Below are positions 62,937 to 64,000 of a stretch of 64,000 nucleotides of DNA, one piece after another (position 1 is the first letter of the stretch; each line of letters opens with the position of its first letter). Under the pieces are notes generated by a model. The model saw only the letters and a list, made by a program, of their open reading frames with translations, searched no databases and was not told the origin of the DNA. The DNA is taken from NCBI GenBank assembly GCA_963822435.1, contig CAWGHN010000003.1:1062219-1126218 (forward strand), written 5' to 3'. This stretch comes from JAUYQR01 sp963822435 (lineage in GTDB: Bacteria; Pseudomonadota; Alphaproteobacteria; Rhodobacterales; Rhodobacteraceae). Both the position numbers and the translations under genes were made by a program.

Positions 62937-63200
62937 ATGAGGAAAAGCCGTTTCACCGAGGCGCAAATCATCGGGATGATCAAGGAGCAGGAGGCTGGTT
63001 TGCCGACCTCCGAGCTCTGCCGAAAGCACGGGCTGAGCCCTGCGACGTTCTACAAGCTGAAGGCCAAGTATGGCGGGATGGACCTGTCCGACGCCAAGCG
63101 GCTGAAGCAGCTCGAGGACGAGAATGCGAAGCTAAAGCGCCTGCTTGCGGATGCGATGCTGGACAACGTCGTGCTCAAGGATCTCTTGGGAAAGCCCTGA
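62937..63200 (+). CDS. IS3-family transposase OrfA
   Basis: An 87-aa HTH_Tnp_1 protein: KSRFTEAQIIGMIKEQEAGLPTSELCRKHGLSPATFYKLKAKYGG is the DNA-binding HTH, followed by a leucine-zipper-like KRLKQLEDENAKLKRLLADAMLDN. The stop TGA is at 63198-63200. A slippery heptamer GGGAAAG (63188-63194) in the phase G-GGA-AAG just precedes the stop and could shift ribosomes into orfB. AGAAGGAG stands before the ATG. Confidence 0.95.
   Translation: MRKSRFTEAQIIGMIKEQEAGLPTSELCRKHGLSPATFYKLKAKYGGMDLSDAKRLKQLEDENAKLKRLLADAMLDNVVLKDLLGKP
63188..63194 (+). promoter_or_regulatory. Candidate -1 ribosomal frameshift site (GGGAAAG)
   Basis: The heptamer has the X XXY YYZ form in the orfA frame (TTG-GGA-AAG). After a -1 slip, translation proceeds in the orfB frame with no stop before its internal ATG at 63209 (GCC-CTG-ACG-ACA-CCG-ATG). 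This is the standard IS3 way to make the OrfAB fusion transposase. Confidence 0.75.
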
Positions 63201-63208
63201 CGACACCG

Positions 63209-64000
63209 ATGCAACGGCGGGAGGCAGTCCTGCGGGCGCTGAAGGATCATCCGATCTCTCAAAGCCGGGCCTGCGTCCTGATCGGTGTCGATCCGAAGAC
63301 GGTGCGGCGTGAGAGGCCGCCCGATAACCCGGAAATCCGTGAGGAGATGCACAAGATCGCCGAGAAGCGCCGTCGCTTCGGCTACCGGCGTGTGGGCATC
63401 CTGCTGGAGCGCAAGGGCATGATCATGAACGAGAAGAAGCTCTATCGCATCTACCGGGAAGAGGGCCTGTCGGTGCGCCGCCGCCGTGGCCGCAAACGGG
63501 CGCGCGGCAGCCGATCCCCGATGCCAGTGCCGCTGCGGCCGAACCAGCGTTGGTCCCTGGACTTCCTGTCCGACACGTTCGGGGCCTGCCGCAAGTTCCG
63601 CATCCTCGCTGTGAACGACGATTGCTGCCGCGAGAACCTGGCGCTGATCGCCGACACCAGCATCTCGGGGGCCAGAGTGGCGCGGGAACTCGATGCGCTG
63701 GTCAGGATCTACGGCAAACCAGCTTGCATCGTCTCTGACAATGGCACCGAGTTCACCAGCAAGGCCATCCTGAAGTGGGCGAACGACAACAAGGTCGAGT
63801 GGCATTACATCGATCCGGGCAAGCCGCAGCAGAACGGCTACATCGAAAGCTTCAATGGTAGCCTGCGCGACGAATGCCTGAACGAGGAGATCTTCGACAG
63901 CTTGGCCGATGCCCGCCGCACGCTGGCCCTCTGGCGCTACGACTACAACAACGTCAGGCCCCATTCCTCGCTGGGCAACAAGACCCCGTCCGACGCGCGC
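63209..64000 (+). CDS. IS3-family transposase OrfB (DDE integrase), 3' end outside window
   Basis: The frame reads MQRREAVLRALKDHPISQSR with KIAEKRRRFGYRRVGILLERKG (HTH_21-like), then the integrase core: Asp in NQRWSLDFLSDTFG, Asp in CIVSDNGTEFTSKAI and Glu in QQNGYIESFNGSLRDECLNEE, the full D-D-E, and RPHSSLGNKTPSDAR at the window edge. It is in the -1 frame relative to OrfA. The final ~15 residues and the stop are missing. There is no internal stop. Confidence 0.93.
   Translation, partial: MQRREAVLRALKDHPISQSRACVLIGVDPKTVRRERPPDNPEIREEMHKIAEKRRRFGYRRVGILLERKGMIMNEKKLYRIYREEGLSVRRRRGRKRARGSRSPMPVPLRPNQRWSLDFLSDTFGACRKFRILAVNDDCCRENLALIADTSISGARVARELDALVRIYGKPACIVSDNGTEFTSKAILKWANDNKVEWHYIDPGKPQQNGYIESFNGSLRDECLNEEIFDSLADARRTLALWRYDYNNVRPHSSLGNKTPSDAR

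Larger units (their letters stand above)
62869..64000 (+). mobile_element. IS3-family insertion sequence, truncated by window end
   Basis: The left end probably starts at TGACCTGCCCCCCGG (62869), followed by a spacer and orfA. orfB continues to the last base, so the right inverted repeat and target duplication lie outside the window. Orf order, frame relation (-1) and DDE motifs fit IS3. It borders the catabolic island on its right side. Confidence 0.85.

Overview
The window looks like a chromosomal segment of a Rhodobacteraceae alphaproteobacterium (Rhodobacter/Gemmobacter/Tabrizicola-type). This rests on high GC, the 16S sequence, an rrn operon ordered 16S-tRNA-Ile-tRNA-Ala-23S-5S-tRNA-fMet, a DUF4170 gene next to waaA-lpxK, two copies of a hairpin-plus-tail intergenic element that I associate with this family, and Tat-exported MsrP with MsrQ.

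Left part (1-26.3 kb). The window opens inside a CaiB/BaiF CoA-transferase gene, then has lipid A genes (lpxK, waaA, DUF4170), an SPFH/NfeD pair, a NUDIX hydrolase and pyrF. A FucI/AraA-like isomerase converges on a six-gene minus-strand operon: TPP enzyme, HyuA-like, HyuB-like, aminotransferase, uronate dehydrogenase-like and FAD oxidoreductase. All five junctions of that operon are 4-nt ATGA overlaps. Next come a ROK kinase with cutC, a PD40 propeller protein, a hypothetical gene, clpB, a sulfotransferase-like gene, three small stress or envelope genes, and msrPQ.

Centre (26.3-32.3 kb). A complete rrn operon with a plausible promoter, boxA-like sites and an extra hairpin in 23S helix 45.

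Right part (32.5-62.8 kb). A few small enzymes (two GNATs, a cupin-SnoaL fusion) precede a very large minus-strand catabolic locus (about 34-56 kb). It encodes HyuA/HyuB-like proteins, PxpA, a biotin carboxylase, a biotin carrier, a PxpB/PxpC pair resembling the urea-carboxylase carboxyltransferase, a polyamine-type ABC transporter with two ATPases, two SDRs, an amidase, an Old Yellow Enzyme, an HP0310-like deacetylase/cyclic-imidase family protein, a CxxC mini-protein and a CobW GTPase. Control seems to come from a GntR protein with two winged helices, whose gene overlaps that of a cytoplasmic paralogue of the secreted binding protein. An AraC regulator, an itaconyl/mesaconyl-CoA hydratase-like gene, a CaiB CoA-transferase and a second PxpBCA set follow. 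The window ends inside an IS3-family element.

Overall hypothesis: the right part is an island for opening cyclic amides or imides (lactams, hydantoins, succinimide-like compounds). It combines ATP-dependent (HyuAB) and apparently biotin/carboxylation-dependent (AccC-BCCP-PxpBC) chemistry with dedicated uptake and intracellular ligand sensing. Substrates cannot be read from sequence. Sampled GC skew also changes sign between the left and right parts.
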